A stretch of 64,000 bases of DNA from Climacium dendroides (Eukaryota; Streptophyta; Bryopsida; Hypnales; Climaciaceae). The stretch lies in NCBI GenBank assembly GCA_950106755.1, contig OX467083.1, positions 40,376,555-40,440,554 of the forward strand, given 5' to 3'. The first letter of the stretch is position 1. Each line of letters begins with the position of its first letter. The translations under genes and the position numbers were made by a program. Shown in pieces: positions 1 through 11,299 of this stretch. The notes below the pieces were generated by a model. That model ran no database searches, had not been told where the DNA came from, and saw only the letters and a list, made by a program, of their open reading frames with translations.

Positions 1-69
1 GATACTTAAGTAAATGCCAAATTGAAGCTCATAAGCCCAATATAAGGAAAAAGTAGGGGCTGACTCCAA

Positions 70-1314
70 CTAATGTTGCCACATAATTTGGTGTAATCCA
101 ATGTTGGAGTTGTTTGCCTTTTCTAACTCTTGGTTCAATTCATTATTAGTACTAACCAATAGTCTGACATATGCCTCCAATTCACTGATAGTCTGAGAGG
201 TTTTAGGTGAGTTAAGTACCTTATCTACAATTTGGACTTCTGATAGTGTCTTAGTCTTATTTATCTCACTTTTGAGAGTATTAATCTCTTCCTGCATCTT
301 TTCTTTTTGTACTCTCAAAGTAGTAGTAGCCTCTTATATTTTCTTATTTTCACTCTGAAGATCACTAACCTTCTTTTGTAGGATAAGGTTTTCCTTTGTC
401 TTAGACTCAAGTTCTTCTTTAGCCTTTTGATACATCTTCATAGTTTGTAATTTATAAGTTTCCAATTCCTTAACTCTTGTTTCCCATGCAACTTCTCTAA
501 TCTTACAGGCATCAATTTCCAAACTAGCAATCCGTTGAATTTCTTTATAATCTTTATTTAGCTTAAGGAGCTCATCATAAGAAGGTTTTGATACAGAACT
601 TGATACTTGGACTTCATTAGGTGGTGTTGATGAAATCAATGATGTTGGCTTTTCCACAGTTAACTGAGAGCCTTTGACATTGTCTGAAATATATGAACAT
701 ATCATAGAAAGATGAGTAGCACAAGCCAAAGTCATAGAATTCCAACTTTTCTTGTGTGATAATTCTTGTAATATGTAGTTTTAGATCAAATAGCTCCAAT
801 CAAAATGCTCTCCATTCCATGAGAAAAAACCAATATGAATCAATTCATTTGTTCCAAGATTGGTTTTGGAAATAAAAAAGAATTTTTGGTTCAAATAGAT
901 TAACCAATTCTTTAGGCCTTTATCTTCAACTTGCTGAAGATCCCATCCTTTGATAGTCTGTGCTTTGTCTAAATTGACTCCAAATACACTAACCTTCTCC
1001 TTTTGGGTAAGAATGGTGGTTAGTGATAGTCGTTTTCCTCCCGGTGTCAGATGTAAGACCTCAGCTATCCTTTCTGGAGTAAGAATGATTTTTTTCCCTT
1101 GAAGAAACACCTCTCTCATCTTGCCATATTCACTGGTGGTGATAAAATCTCGGACCAGAGTCAAATTAGACTTTGGCAGTTTATAATTTAGATAGTCCCA
1201 TATACCACTTCTAAGGAGCAATCCTTTCTTCTCATCTGTAAATCGGGATAATATGTGCTTTGGAAATGCAACTAGTGGTACTGGTACAATGGTTAGCTTC
1301 TTTTTCTTTCCCAT
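70..1314 (-). pseudogene. retroelement accessory ORF, globular plus coiled-coil
   Basis: One minus-strand reading frame runs from an ATG at 1314 to a stop at 70, interrupted by stop codons near 781 and by a TAA at 334. The first 177 residues form a globular, lysine-rich start (MGKKKKLTIVPVPLVAFPKH) followed by a helical domain containing the motif WDYLNYKLPKSN. Residues beyond about 190 are Ser/Thr-rich and then become a long heptad-like coiled coil rich in E, K, L and Q. It lies 1.4 kb downstream of the integrase and in the same orientation, as expected for the extra 3' ORF of some plant gypsy elements. The function of such ORFs is unknown, and I do not recognise a catalytic motif. The assignment to the retroelement rests on position and orientation. 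Confidence 0.6.
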
Positions 1315-2776
1315 TTATGCTGATTAGTCTTAGTGAATCTGCAATGAACCAATAATATGCTTCTAGACTCAATATGTACATATCAAAGGAATTAGACTCA
1401 ATTAACTTTTATATTTGAGAATACATAAAGGGTTGATTTAATAAAGGATAAGGTTCTAATTGTTCTTTTTAGTTTAAACTTTGACTTATTTGGTTTTTAT
1501 TTTAACTAACACAATTTGATCAAGATTCTAACACAAGATATAATGTTTGGAAGGGGCTGCCTAGTTGTTCTTTTCCATGATGACTTATTGGAAGAATATG
1601 TCTTAGTACTGAATTTGATTTTACTATCACATAAGACACTTTTGACCAAACTTAAATAATATGTATAGTTATAATTTGGTTCTACTCCAAACTGCTAACT
1701 TTTTTTTTGCTTCAAATTTCCTCAGCTAGAAATATGGCAACACTCTTCCTTACAATTACGCTCATTTTCTCTTGCGCTCATTTTCTCTCAATGAATTTTG
1801 TTCTTTTATTCTTTCATTCAGTCAATTAATCTTTCTACTCATCGAGATCATTCTTAAATTTTGGTTCCTTTCTCTCAACACTCTTGGCATTATTCATTCT
1901 TCTAAGTAAATTGAAGTGCACTCCAATTTTATCATGTTCTCTCTTTATCTTTTCCTCACAAAAGATTAGGACTCATTGACACTTGAATGACACTTTTCTT
2001 TTGGTGTTTAAGTATGAACAATTAGATTATTACTTATAGAGAGGTCACTCTTTATGTTATCATGTTTTCTCAAGCTCACGAGATTGTATTCTTAAATTAA
2101 ATTTTTCGACAATTACATTTCTTAAATTTCTTAGCAATAGTGTTTGACCCAACAATTGAACTTAATTGAGTTTACTAAATTTCCTCCTAGTATCACTCAA
2201 AATAAGATAATTGACAGAAATGGACAAAGTGATAGACTTTGGCTTGCAAATTTCTCTCAAAGTTTATCATGTTCTTTCACTTAGAAATTATTTTTTTAAC
2301 CATTTTATTCTTAAATCACTCTACAATTTTGTTTACTCTCACAGTTTTTATTATTACTAACTTTTGACTTTATAAATTGACCTGGCTAATAAAAGTTAGA
2401 CAATATAATAAAAATAGAGTAAGAGTTTTGGAATGAGTCTATTACTTTTGAAATGTAACTATACCTGAATACTCTGGATGACTAGAATCACTGTATGTTG
2501 TCTTGACAATTCAATATGTTCACTCTTTAAATCAGCACTATGTCAAATGAATGAAAGATGGAACAACCCTGAAAGTGAATGCAGATTTATCATAGCAAGT
2601 CAATCACACTTTTTAACTTTTATGTTTTAAGACAATAACCAAGTTTTGACAATTTTTCAATTTGACCTTTTTGACATATGAATGCAATTATGCAATAGTA
2701 AAAAAAGTAATTGTTTTTTTTTTAATATAATAAATAATAATATGTAGCCTCCCCCCTATTTAGCTATAACTTGTCC
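1315..2776. other. non-coding stretch inside gypsy element
   Basis: AT-rich sequence between the accessory ORF and the end of integrase, with no ORF of note and no tandem repeat. It probably represents the spacer or promoter of the 3' accessory ORF. Confidence 0.5.
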
Positions 2777-3750
2777 TCAAGTTATGTAGGATTTAAGACG
2801 ATAACCATTGTAACGGGTTGGATGGATTATTCCTGCAAAGTCTTGCAATACAATTGACCCATTAGGGTAGGAATTTAGAATTTTATAAGGACCAAACCAT
2901 CTCATTTTGAATTTCCTTGGAAATTTCCAAAATTGGCTATCATATAATAGCACCAAATCATTAGGTTGTAGTTTCTTAGGTTTTAATTTACTATCATAAT
3001 AGCTTTTTCTGCGGTTTTGCATTGCTAAGGTATTGAGATAGGCTTCTCGTCTGGTTTCATCCAATTTTTCTAACATTGTATATCTTTCCATTAAGGATTT
3101 TTCATCTTCTAATCTATGTTCTATTGCAATCTTTAAATATTGGACTTCCAATTCAATAGGTAGAATTGCTTCTTGACCATAAACTAATTAAAAAGGTGTA
3201 CTTTTGGTAGTAACTTTGTATGCTGTCCTATAAGCCCACAAGGCATCAAACACTCTAGCATCCTAGTTTGTGTTTGAACCTTGGACTATTTTGGTAATTA
3301 TCTTACATAATATTCCATTAGTCTTTTCTGTTTGACCATTTGCTCTAGGATGATAAGGAGTAGTCTTTCTATGTTTGATAAAATATTTTTCAGTTAATTC
3401 AGCAATAGTGTCATTGATAAAATAGGTACCCCAGTCACTAACTAGTTCTTTGGGACACCCAAATCTTGTAATAATGTTTTCATAAAGAAATTTGGTCATA
3501 GTATTAGCATCATCAGTTTTTGTGGCTAAGGCTTCAACCCATTTAGTTACATATTTTTTAGCAACTAATATATATCGCTTTTTTTATTTTGACTTGGTGG
3601 ATTAATTGGCCCTACAAAATCTATGCCCCATTTTTCAAAAGGAACTTGGGCTAAAATAGGTGTTAGAGGCATAGAGGTTGTTGAAGTAGGTTTTCCTACT
3701 CTTTGACAAGGATCACATTTCTTTGCAAATGTTGCATCATCAGCAAACAT
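2777..3750 (-). pseudogene. gypsy integrase
   Basis: The minus strand encodes the C-terminal two thirds of a retroviral-type integrase. From upstream to downstream I see the zinc-finger end CDPCQRVGK, the first catalytic Asp in WGIDFVGPI (about 3,620-3,650), the second in LVSDWGTYF (about 3,435) and the catalytic Glu context PYHPRANGQTEKTNG (about 3,320-3,370). A C-terminal SH3-like region follows, with FPRKFKMRWFGPYKI. The frame changes between 3565 and 3499, and a stop separates 3263 from 3151, so it is not translatable as one protein. It follows RNase H in the same orientation, completing the Ty3/gypsy pol order. Confidence 0.85.
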
Positions 3751-3999
3751 AGTGGGCTACCAATAGTCCAATTGTATTGCTTTTTGAGCGGTTACTAACT
3801 CCACAAAGTGTTCACCACAAACGTCATTGTGACATCCTTGGAGAATAAGAGGTATCTCACTAGGATTTAGGATTGATACATCGTATTAAAATCTCATCTT
3901 TACCCTTTTTGTAGAGTGTTCCGGCAATTAAGGTGTAAGGGCCGGTTTTGTATACTAACATTTTCTTTTGTTTTTCTGTGTATTCAAGAAGAAATTGCC

Positions 4000-5173
4000 C
4001 TGTAGAAAGGTAGTGAATGATGTTAGTGTATTATGTAGGAATAATATCTACTTGGAATAGATCAGCATCTGAAAAATTGTCATTAATAGGTTCACTCCCT
4101 TCTTCTTGATTTATTCTAGAAAGATGGTCACCATTAGCATGACTCTTTCATGGTCAAACTTGAATTGTGAAGTTGAACTCTTGGAGTAATAAAACCCATC
4201 TAGCAATTCTTCCACTTAATTGGGGTTTGTTGATCATGTACTTTAAAGCATCATGGTCAACATGGAAGTTAAACTTATAGCCCAACAAGTAGTGTCTAAA
4301 TTTTTTGACTGAAAATATCATTCCCAACGCTTCTCTTTCCGTGACAGTATAATTCTTTTTTGCAGTCGCTAATTGCCGACTTGCAAAATAGATTGGTTTG
4401 TCATGTCCTTTTTCATCTTTTTTACTTAATACACTCCCTAATGCAACATTAGATGCATCTACATAAATTTCAAAGTCCTTTTTCCAATCATGAGGAATTA
4501 AGACTAGTGTAGTTGTCAATTTATGTTTTAATATTTCAAATGCCTTTGTGCAGGCATCCGTCCATACATGGGCAATATCAGACTTTTTAGTTAGTTCAGT
4601 CAAAGGAATAGCAATGTTGGCATATTTATAAATGTATCTTCGATAATATCCCACATGGCCCAAAAAGGCTCTAACTTTTGTAACACTATTGGGTTGGGGT
4701 AATTGTACTGTTATCGCAACCTTGTTAGGGTCAGTGGCAATACCCTAACTAGAGACTATATGTCCTACCAATTTGCCAAATGGAACAACAAATTGAGACT
4801 TAGCAGCGTTTATGGAGATTCCATACTTCTCACATTGAACAAAACACTTTTCTAGACATTCTACATATTTTTCTTTGGTACTATAAATACAAAAGTCGTC
4901 TAAAAATATTTCTATGAATTTTCGTAAGTACATTTGAAATGCTATTGTCATTAGTCTTTGAAAAGTGGCAGGGGCATTACAAAGACCAAACGACATTTTA
5001 TTATGTGCATAGATTCCCTAGTCAGTGGTGAATGCTATTAATAGTCGATACATTTGGGCAATTTGAATTTGGTTGTATCCTGAAAATCCATCCATAAATG
5101 AATAACACTCATGTCTAGCCTCACTATCTAAAAGTGTGTCTGTAAAGGGTAAAGGAAAGTGATCATTTTTTGT
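4000..5173 (-). pseudogene. gypsy reverse transcriptase 3' half and RNase H
   Basis: This segment continues the reverse transcriptase that is interrupted at 8,912. It begins with TKNDHFPLPF and contains the palm motif MSFGLCNAPATFQRL and the catalytic box IFLDDFCIYS (about 4,880-4,910, an FLDD variant of YxDD). RNase H follows with the first catalytic Asp in IYVDASNVALGSVL and the region HYLLGYKFNFHVDHDAL. In-frame stops occur near 5,018 (TAG), at 4,745 (TAG) and at 4,154. RNase H is followed by a degraded spacer up to the integrase zinc finger. The domain call is secure and the copy is clearly non-functional. Confidence 0.85.
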
Positions 5174-8100
5174 TACACTATGTAATACTCTAAATTTTTG
5201 ATTTTTTAGTCTATTTGACTTGTGTAGTGTGAATAGAGTTCATAGATTGTTCCATTTCCATTTGTGAGTCTATTAGTCTTGCAAATTTCACACACGAATG
5301 GATTGAACTAGGTCAAATAGACATGATTTTGAAAAGTGTCAATTAGCCTTCATAGCCCTTGGTGAAGAGTTATCTTCACCAAATTTTGGGACTATAAGTC
5401 CAAAGGTCCATTTTCGTTTTCCTACAGTTCATACAGGTGGTATGACTCGTTGTAAATTGCGCTTGTGCAAATTGTGAAATATATTTTCCGCATTTAATTG
5501 ATTCCGTGAATGCACTGGAACAATTGATTGTCTAATTGACTTTGTATGTAAAGACTATACCTATGTGTATGTCAAGTTGATGTATGTGAAGATATTGGTG
5601 AGAATTGCTGAGAGTTGCAGTCTAATTACTTGAATGATGAAGTTAGTAATTGGTTGGGAATAACTTACTGTCTAATTGACTAGAGCTTAATCCGTCCATG
5701 CTTGTTTGTGAACTGAGCTTGTGTATCTGTGAGTGAGATTAATCGTTGAGAAATTCAGCTAAATCGTGTGTATGTAATTTTCCGGTTGGAAATTAAGTCA
5801 AATTGCCTTGGTAGGGTCAGAGTACAATCAAATTGCTTCTCTGTAAATTACCATTCAAAGTTTTATAGACGATGTAAGATCAAATCGTAGGGATAGATTG
5901 AGTTTGTCAAATTAACTAAGTACGGTAGGTATATGTCAGTGGGTCAAATTGACTGAGAATTAGATTACAAGGTGCAAAATCAGTATGTTTGAGATTCGGG
6001 AACAACTAACAAAAGCAAAGGTCATGGTGCGGTGATAAAATTGTAGTAAGTCAAGTCAATTAGTTTGAGTAAAAGTAGCTATAAGAAGATTAAATAAATG
6101 TGTCTAATTGCTGAAGAGTTCACAGGGATTGAATTTGAAAAAATCCAGTCACGGTTAAGTTAAACTCCTGCGAGTCCTGCGGATTCAATCAAGTATTAAA
6201 GCGGTTGCAAGTCGATTTGACGAAGAATTTTGTGAAATCAAATACTGAAGTAAGGGCAAATTGGAATTAGTAATTGTGACTGTAAGAAAGAATGTCAAGT
6301 TGAAATCTGGCTTAAACTTAGAGTCAAATTGCATTCAACCACGAGAGAGAGAAAGAATGTGGAAGTGGTAATCTGCAATCTTCACTTCATACGCAATGCC
6401 GAGAGTGCGTTGGTCAAATTGACGAGGAGCTTGGAGAATTGGGCTGTGCGATGGATGGTGAAGAAATTCCAGCAAATCGACCTTATAAAAATCTACTGTA
6501 ACAAACGATAAATTACTTTGTTGTCAATTTCCACGTTACTTATGTAAAAATCCTGTTGATGTATGTGTGTATACAATATATATAAGTGATATTGAATTAA
6601 TGAATTGTCAAAATAAGTTAACAATAGTGGTGAACTTTGAGAAATTTGTTAAGTCAAGTTGACACATCCTGTTTAAATTAGGTAGAACCTGCCTTGAGTC
6701 AATTGGACTGCATAAAAAATTGATTTATATAATTAAGAAAGATAATTCAAATTGAAAAACTTAGGAGTTAAAATTTAGTCTAATTGCCGTAAGTATCAAC
6801 TGATTCAAAATTGCATTAGACTGAGAAATAGAAATTTTCATATTAAGTGGTCAATACTGTGAGGTTGTGTTTTCGTTTCACCTGTGAAAGATTGTAGAAA
6901 TAAAGATATGAAATTCGTGGGTTAGCCAGCTTGACAGTTGAAAATTGTGGTCAGAAGTGTAATGGTCAAATTGACGCTTGAAATAATTAATTCTCAAATT
7001 TATATAATACTATGCCACAGGGCTATGATATACATGTGTGATACATTAAAATGAAATAGTCTAATTAACATTATATGTAATTGATATTGAAACTAACCAA
7101 GGCCTAACAGTGGAATATGTTTAAGTGTGGTTGTTGGTCTAATTGACATTTCACATGAAATTGTTTGCATTATGTATATTTAATATTGTAGTGTGAAATC
7201 AACCTTAGCCGTTTCATATAAATTGAGATGATCCCAATTGTGGTAGAGTTAGGCTGTAAGTCGAGTTGACCCACTATTGGTAAATCAAGATAATTAGACT
7301 ATATTAGATAATTTACAATGGAAAGATAGTAAAAGTGTCAAGAAGTATAAGATAGAATAAGTAGGTGAGACTTATCCATTACAAGGGAACCAAATTTGAT
7401 TGCATATTCAATGCATTAGTCAAGTCAATAGATGTTGGAAAAGCAGGGCCTATTAGACCAAAGTGAACAAGCAAAGATGCACGACCATAGGTCAAGTTGG
7501 ACAACTGGTTGGTGGTAAGGCCAAGCTAAGGCAAATTGACATTGGTAGCAGCCAAACGAGATTGGCAGACGTGAAGCTTTAATCAAGCGCCAAGAAAAGA
7601 TCCATCCCTTTCATGCTCATGCATACGGGAAATTGACATAGGATTACAGATTTTTGTTGAGCATGATTAACATTGGCAATTAGGCTAGTAAATAGAATTG
7701 TTTAAATACAACGGAATAAACGGATGAAATGAGCAATGAAGCAAATTGTCCCTAAAAGTTTATTGTATTTCTAAATATATATAACTTGTCATTTTGATTA
7801 CGTGGATAGAGCATGCATAAAGGACAAATTGACCTCCCTTGACAAATTGACTTGAAATTTGACCACCAAAGCCAAAATACTAGACAGGACTGAGACGTCA
7901 TACATTGAGTCTATTATATATAGCATGGGTAATGGACTGTGACAATTTGACATAAAAAGGGATATAAGTGTGAAAGACCCAAAACAAGAAACAAAACAAA
8001 GTAAATAAACATCCAAAATACTGAAACGAGTGACCTTAGCTACATAAAACGTTAGACTTTTTGACCTTTCCTTTGGATTAACCCCTATACTAGTAATCCC

Positions 8101-8919
8101 TAGATTTTGGTAAATAGACAAAATTTACATTACACACTATTTGTAGTATAGTTTTTACATGATTCAATTCTTCAACTCCCAGGAACTCTTCTCTCATGGA
8201 AGACTCAAAAGGTTTCAAGTTGTGGCTAAAGCTATACATAATTAAGACTACGCAAATTTGAATGGTATTAATTTGACATCTAGACAATTTAATTTCACGA
8301 TTACACCAACCATATAATGAATTGATAAATAATTACTTACAAACTTAATGCAACTAGAGTACTTGCCACCTATGGAAACAAATGGACAAGCAATTTCTAA
8401 ACTACGGCACACTACTATGTACCAAATTAACAAAAAGTTGACTTGCCACTTGCAAGCCAATACTATGAATTGATTGCACCACTTGTGAGACAACAAATCC
8501 ATTGGGACAACTTATCAAGACATGTGACACCAACTGTGCACAAGATAATTTGATAACTTTAAAATATATTTGTATATTCATAGAAATTTTGTGAATTACA
8601 ATGACTTGACTTAAGCAAATTATGACTCTATTGATTATACAATATGTGAGAGTGAGAAAGAAAAATAGAAGACAAGTGGTCTAATAGCTAGCATTGGAAT
8701 TGAAGAGCCACTTAACTTCTACTAGAAGTTCAACTTGTCTACTTGTCCTACTTCATATCCTAGCCAATTAGACTACTTGGTATCTAATTTGCAAATTGTC
8801 CTTTTGTATCAATTATCAACTAATTTATCATGGTCAAGTAGAAATACAATATATTAGCTACCCCTATTTACACTAGAAAGAGTAAATAGACAATTGAAAA
8901 ATTCACGTGACTACACTAT
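5174..8919. mobile_element. 3.73-kb non-coding insertion with 8-bp target duplication
   Basis: The sequence TACACTAT occurs at 5,174-5,181 and again at 8,912-8,919. Removing everything between, plus one copy, restores a continuous gypsy reverse transcriptase frame across NSV/TKND, so this is a genuine insertion into the retrotransposon. An 8-bp duplication is usual for hAT elements and close to Mutator's 9. The insert ends read GTAATACTCTAAATTTTTG on the left and, inverted, GTCACGTGAATTTTTC on the right, so terminal inverted repeats are weak at best. No ORF is supported; small frames at 6,329-6,511 and 7,798-8,502 look like chance. The interior is full of a short imperfect palindrome annotated separately. 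I read it as a non-autonomous DNA transposon of unknown family. Confidence 0.75.
5313..7960. repeat. dispersed GTCAAATTGAC-like motif array
   Basis: An 11-bp near-palindrome, GTC(A/T)A(A/G)TTGAC, is scattered in both senses. Exact or one-mismatch copies occur at about 5,530, 5,670, 5,798, 5,943, 6,211, 6,413, 6,653, 6,965, 7,137, 7,259, 7,530, 7,823 and 7,840, with more diverged ones in between. Spacing is irregular, so it is not a tandem repeat. Such arrays are what transposase or TnpA-type protein binding sites look like, but no binding protein is encoded in the insert. Confidence 0.75.
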
Positions 8920-10132
8920 TCAATTTCCGATAGTCTTGGCATATTCTTATTTTTCCATACTTTTTAGGAACAATCATAATTGGTGATACCCACTCACTAT
9001 GTGGTACTTCAAAGATAAACCCACAAGCCAAAAGCTTGTCAATTTCCTCTTTGACAATTAAGAAATATTTGGGGTTCATTCTATATTGCCTTTGCCTAAT
9101 AGGTTTGGCATTAGGTTCTAATTCAATTTTGTGTTCACAAATTTCTGGAGGTACACCTTTTAGATCGGCATAGCTCCATGCAAAAGAATTCTTATGTCTT
9201 TTAAAGAATCTGTACCAATATTTTAATTCAACTTTGGTCATTCTTGAATAAACTTTAATAATTTTTGGAACTTTGTCGGTTCCTAAATTCATGTCCTGCA
9301 AAGGGGTTCTTAAAGATTCCCTAAAGACTTTTCTCTGCATAGGTGTAGTATCACTATTTGCAAACACATCTTCTATTTCTTGGTTGTCAGATGGTAATTC
9401 TGGTTCCAATTCTGAATTTCTTTCAACATTTACATTTAGAACTTCAAAGTTTTCCCATGCTAGTATAGCATCGTCTGAATCATCAATGTTTGCCAAAGGG
9501 GTGAAATACTTACCTAGACCAATACTTTTATAAGGTAATTCTTTGGTGACCTTTTGGATTTGTTCTTCCTCATTAGATTCACTATCATTTTCAAATGGGT
9601 TTTCTGATGTAACACTAGTTTTTTCTTCTTGAGTTTCTCCATGATAGGTTGTAGGATAAAGAGGTAACACTATTTTGTTTTTTCCTTTTCCAATGGTTAG
9701 GGTTCCCTTCCCCCAATCATCCTTAGCCTTTGCAGAATACAACCACGATCTTCCCAATAAGATTGGATAGGAAGAGATAGATTCAATTAGTTTGAAAACT
9801 ATGTAATCAACTTTATAATCTATCCTACCAATGGTTGTTACAATTTGAGTTAGCACTCCCAAAGGTTTAACACAACTTTGATCAGCCATTTTGAGAATGA
9901 TAGGAGTTGCAGTCATAGTTGTCAATCCCAATTCTTCCATAGTTTCAAAATTCATGAGATTGACGCTAGAACCACTATCAATTTGAACTCCATGAATCAA
10001 GGATCCATCTATTAACACATCCACTGTAGGAGCACTAGGGTCTATAGAAATTTCATAAATTTCTAAAGGTTTAGCTCTTTTTCTAACCAATGAAGTGCTT
10101 AAATCACTCCTACACTTTGGCAATATAGCCAA
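8920..10132 (-). pseudogene. gypsy protease and reverse transcriptase 5' half
   Basis: The minus-strand frame starts inside pol. The aspartic protease is at about residues 30-150, with active-site triplet DSG in GVQIDSGSSVNLM and the second conserved region ILLGRSWLY. An acidic linker follows (about residues 180-290). The reverse transcriptase begins with HKIELEPNAKPIRQRQYRMN and runs to ICQDYRKLNSV at the insertion site. The remainder of the domain resumes at 5,173. The ATG at 10,132 is simply the first in the open frame; the polyprotein would have begun further upstream in gag. The frame is open across its whole 400 residues, so this part decayed less than the rest of the element. Confidence 0.85.
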
Positions 10133-10764
10133 TAGTTGTTTTATGGTAAGGAAGTATGTACAAGAAGTCCCTTAAGGAAACCAAAAATTAGAGAAATATA
10201 AATTTGAAAGTAGTACAAAGATACAAGGAACATTTTCCTCTTCAAGCAATCTAAATCCTACATAGAAAAAAAGATAATTTCACAGACAGATGTTCAACTA
10301 CAGCTTTTGCACAAAGTTGTTTATTATAGCAAACATTCACTGAAGAAGAATGAGTTTAGCATCTTTTAATTCATTCATTGCATCTGCAAGCTTCTTCAAT
10401 TACTTTGTCATCTATATAATGGCTTCTTGTGTAGCAATTTTTTCACTCTTTTTTCCAGTAGGAATTTGAGAAGTACTTGGTGTAGGTTCAAGAACCTTGC
10501 CATTATCATGAAGAGTTTCTTGACCCTCCTCCCCTAAATTATTAGGATCCTCATCCTGAGCACTACCATGAACATGCTTGTAAACATTAGCATGGTCATG
10601 CATATATCCATCAATTAAAGAATACCATTTGCATTTAGTAAACCTATCATTACCAAATATGCTGTTGGCGGTGTAGTCAGCTTTATAATCGTTATAAATT
10701 TTTTTTTACTTCTTTCAACAAGTATCATTGCTACAATTAAATTCAAGGCAAGCTACAACCAAAT
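10133..10764 (-). other. degraded gag/5' region of gypsy element
   Basis: Short minus-strand frames lie directly upstream of protease, including an acidic stretch at 10,412-10,603 ending in GKKSEKIATQEAII and a helical piece KKLADAMNELKDAKL. They carry several stops and no CCHC knuckle. Position suggests eroded gag, but the sequence alone does not prove it. Confidence 0.4.
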
Positions 10765-11167
10765 GTGTATGTAGAAGGCCCCAATTGTCTACACCTAAAA
10801 AAACCCGCCAAAACAATTAGTTCATGTTCAAGAATTGAAAAATGTTACGACCACAGTTGGGGGAGTTTTTTTTTTAAAGTCGGACCATTTCCGCAATTAG
10901 AGCAGGTGGCTCGGATTTTCAAAATTTCACCCGGAAGTGAACCAAATAGTCTTGAAATTTTTCGGCTACATCCTGGAGTTTCAAATTTCAATAGGCAATT
11001 TGCCGTAATTTTTAATTTCCAAAGGTCGGTTTTCCTAAATGTGGAAATTGGGTCCGGTTATGTCTTTTGGTTTGAGTTTCTTTACTACTACATTTTTTTT
11101 CTTTACTTTTACATTTTTTTTACTCTTACACTTTTTTTTACTACTATATTTTTTTTATTGAAAGTAT

Positions 11168-11215
11168 CCTTGGCAGGAGTCGAACCTGGCCAAGCCCCTA
11201 CCAAACTAGGGCCAA
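11168..11215 (-). other. tRNA-like / SINE-like fragment
   Basis: On the minus strand, GGTTCGACTCC (11,175-11,185) matches the RNA polymerase III B box. It is followed by GCCAAGGA, which can pair with TCCTTGGC about 45 bases upstream. The span is too short for a complete tRNA, and no A box is evident. A tRNA-derived SINE piece or tRNA pseudogene is the likeliest reading. Confidence 0.3.
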
Positions 11216-11223
11216 GGATGTAG

Positions 11224-11273
11224 CCCTTGGAAAATACAAGGATCCAAAAGAGGGTCCTTGTATTTTCCAAAGG
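11224..11273. repeat. short inverted repeat (hairpin)
   Basis: CCTTGGAAAATACAAGGA is followed after about 12 bases by its near-perfect reverse complement TCCTTGTATTTTCCAAAGG. It lies next to the tRNA-like fragment and just beyond the 3' end of the hAT transposase. It could belong to either or act as a hairpin terminator-like structure. Confidence 0.55.
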
Positions 11274-11299
11274 CTGGTTAGTATTGTTAGTACAAAACA

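Larger units (their letters stand above)
1..10700 (-). mobile_element. Ty3/gypsy LTR retrotransposon remnant
   Basis: Read on the minus strand, the order is gag remnant, aspartic protease, reverse transcriptase, RNase H, integrase, a 1.4-kb non-coding stretch and then an accessory coiled-coil ORF. Integrase placed after RNase H is the Ty3/gypsy order. The integrase motif WGIDFVGPI and an extra ORF between pol and the expected 3' LTR fit the plant Tat/Athila branch, which is an inference. No LTR pair could be recognised; the downstream LTR would lie beyond position 1. Several in-frame stops show the copy is dead, and a 3.73-kb insertion splits the reverse transcriptase. Confidence 0.85.

Noticed and set aside
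10765..11223. 152-residue plus-strand frame
   Set aside because: Phe/Tyr-rich run comes from poly-T tracts; antisense to nothing known and without a motif.
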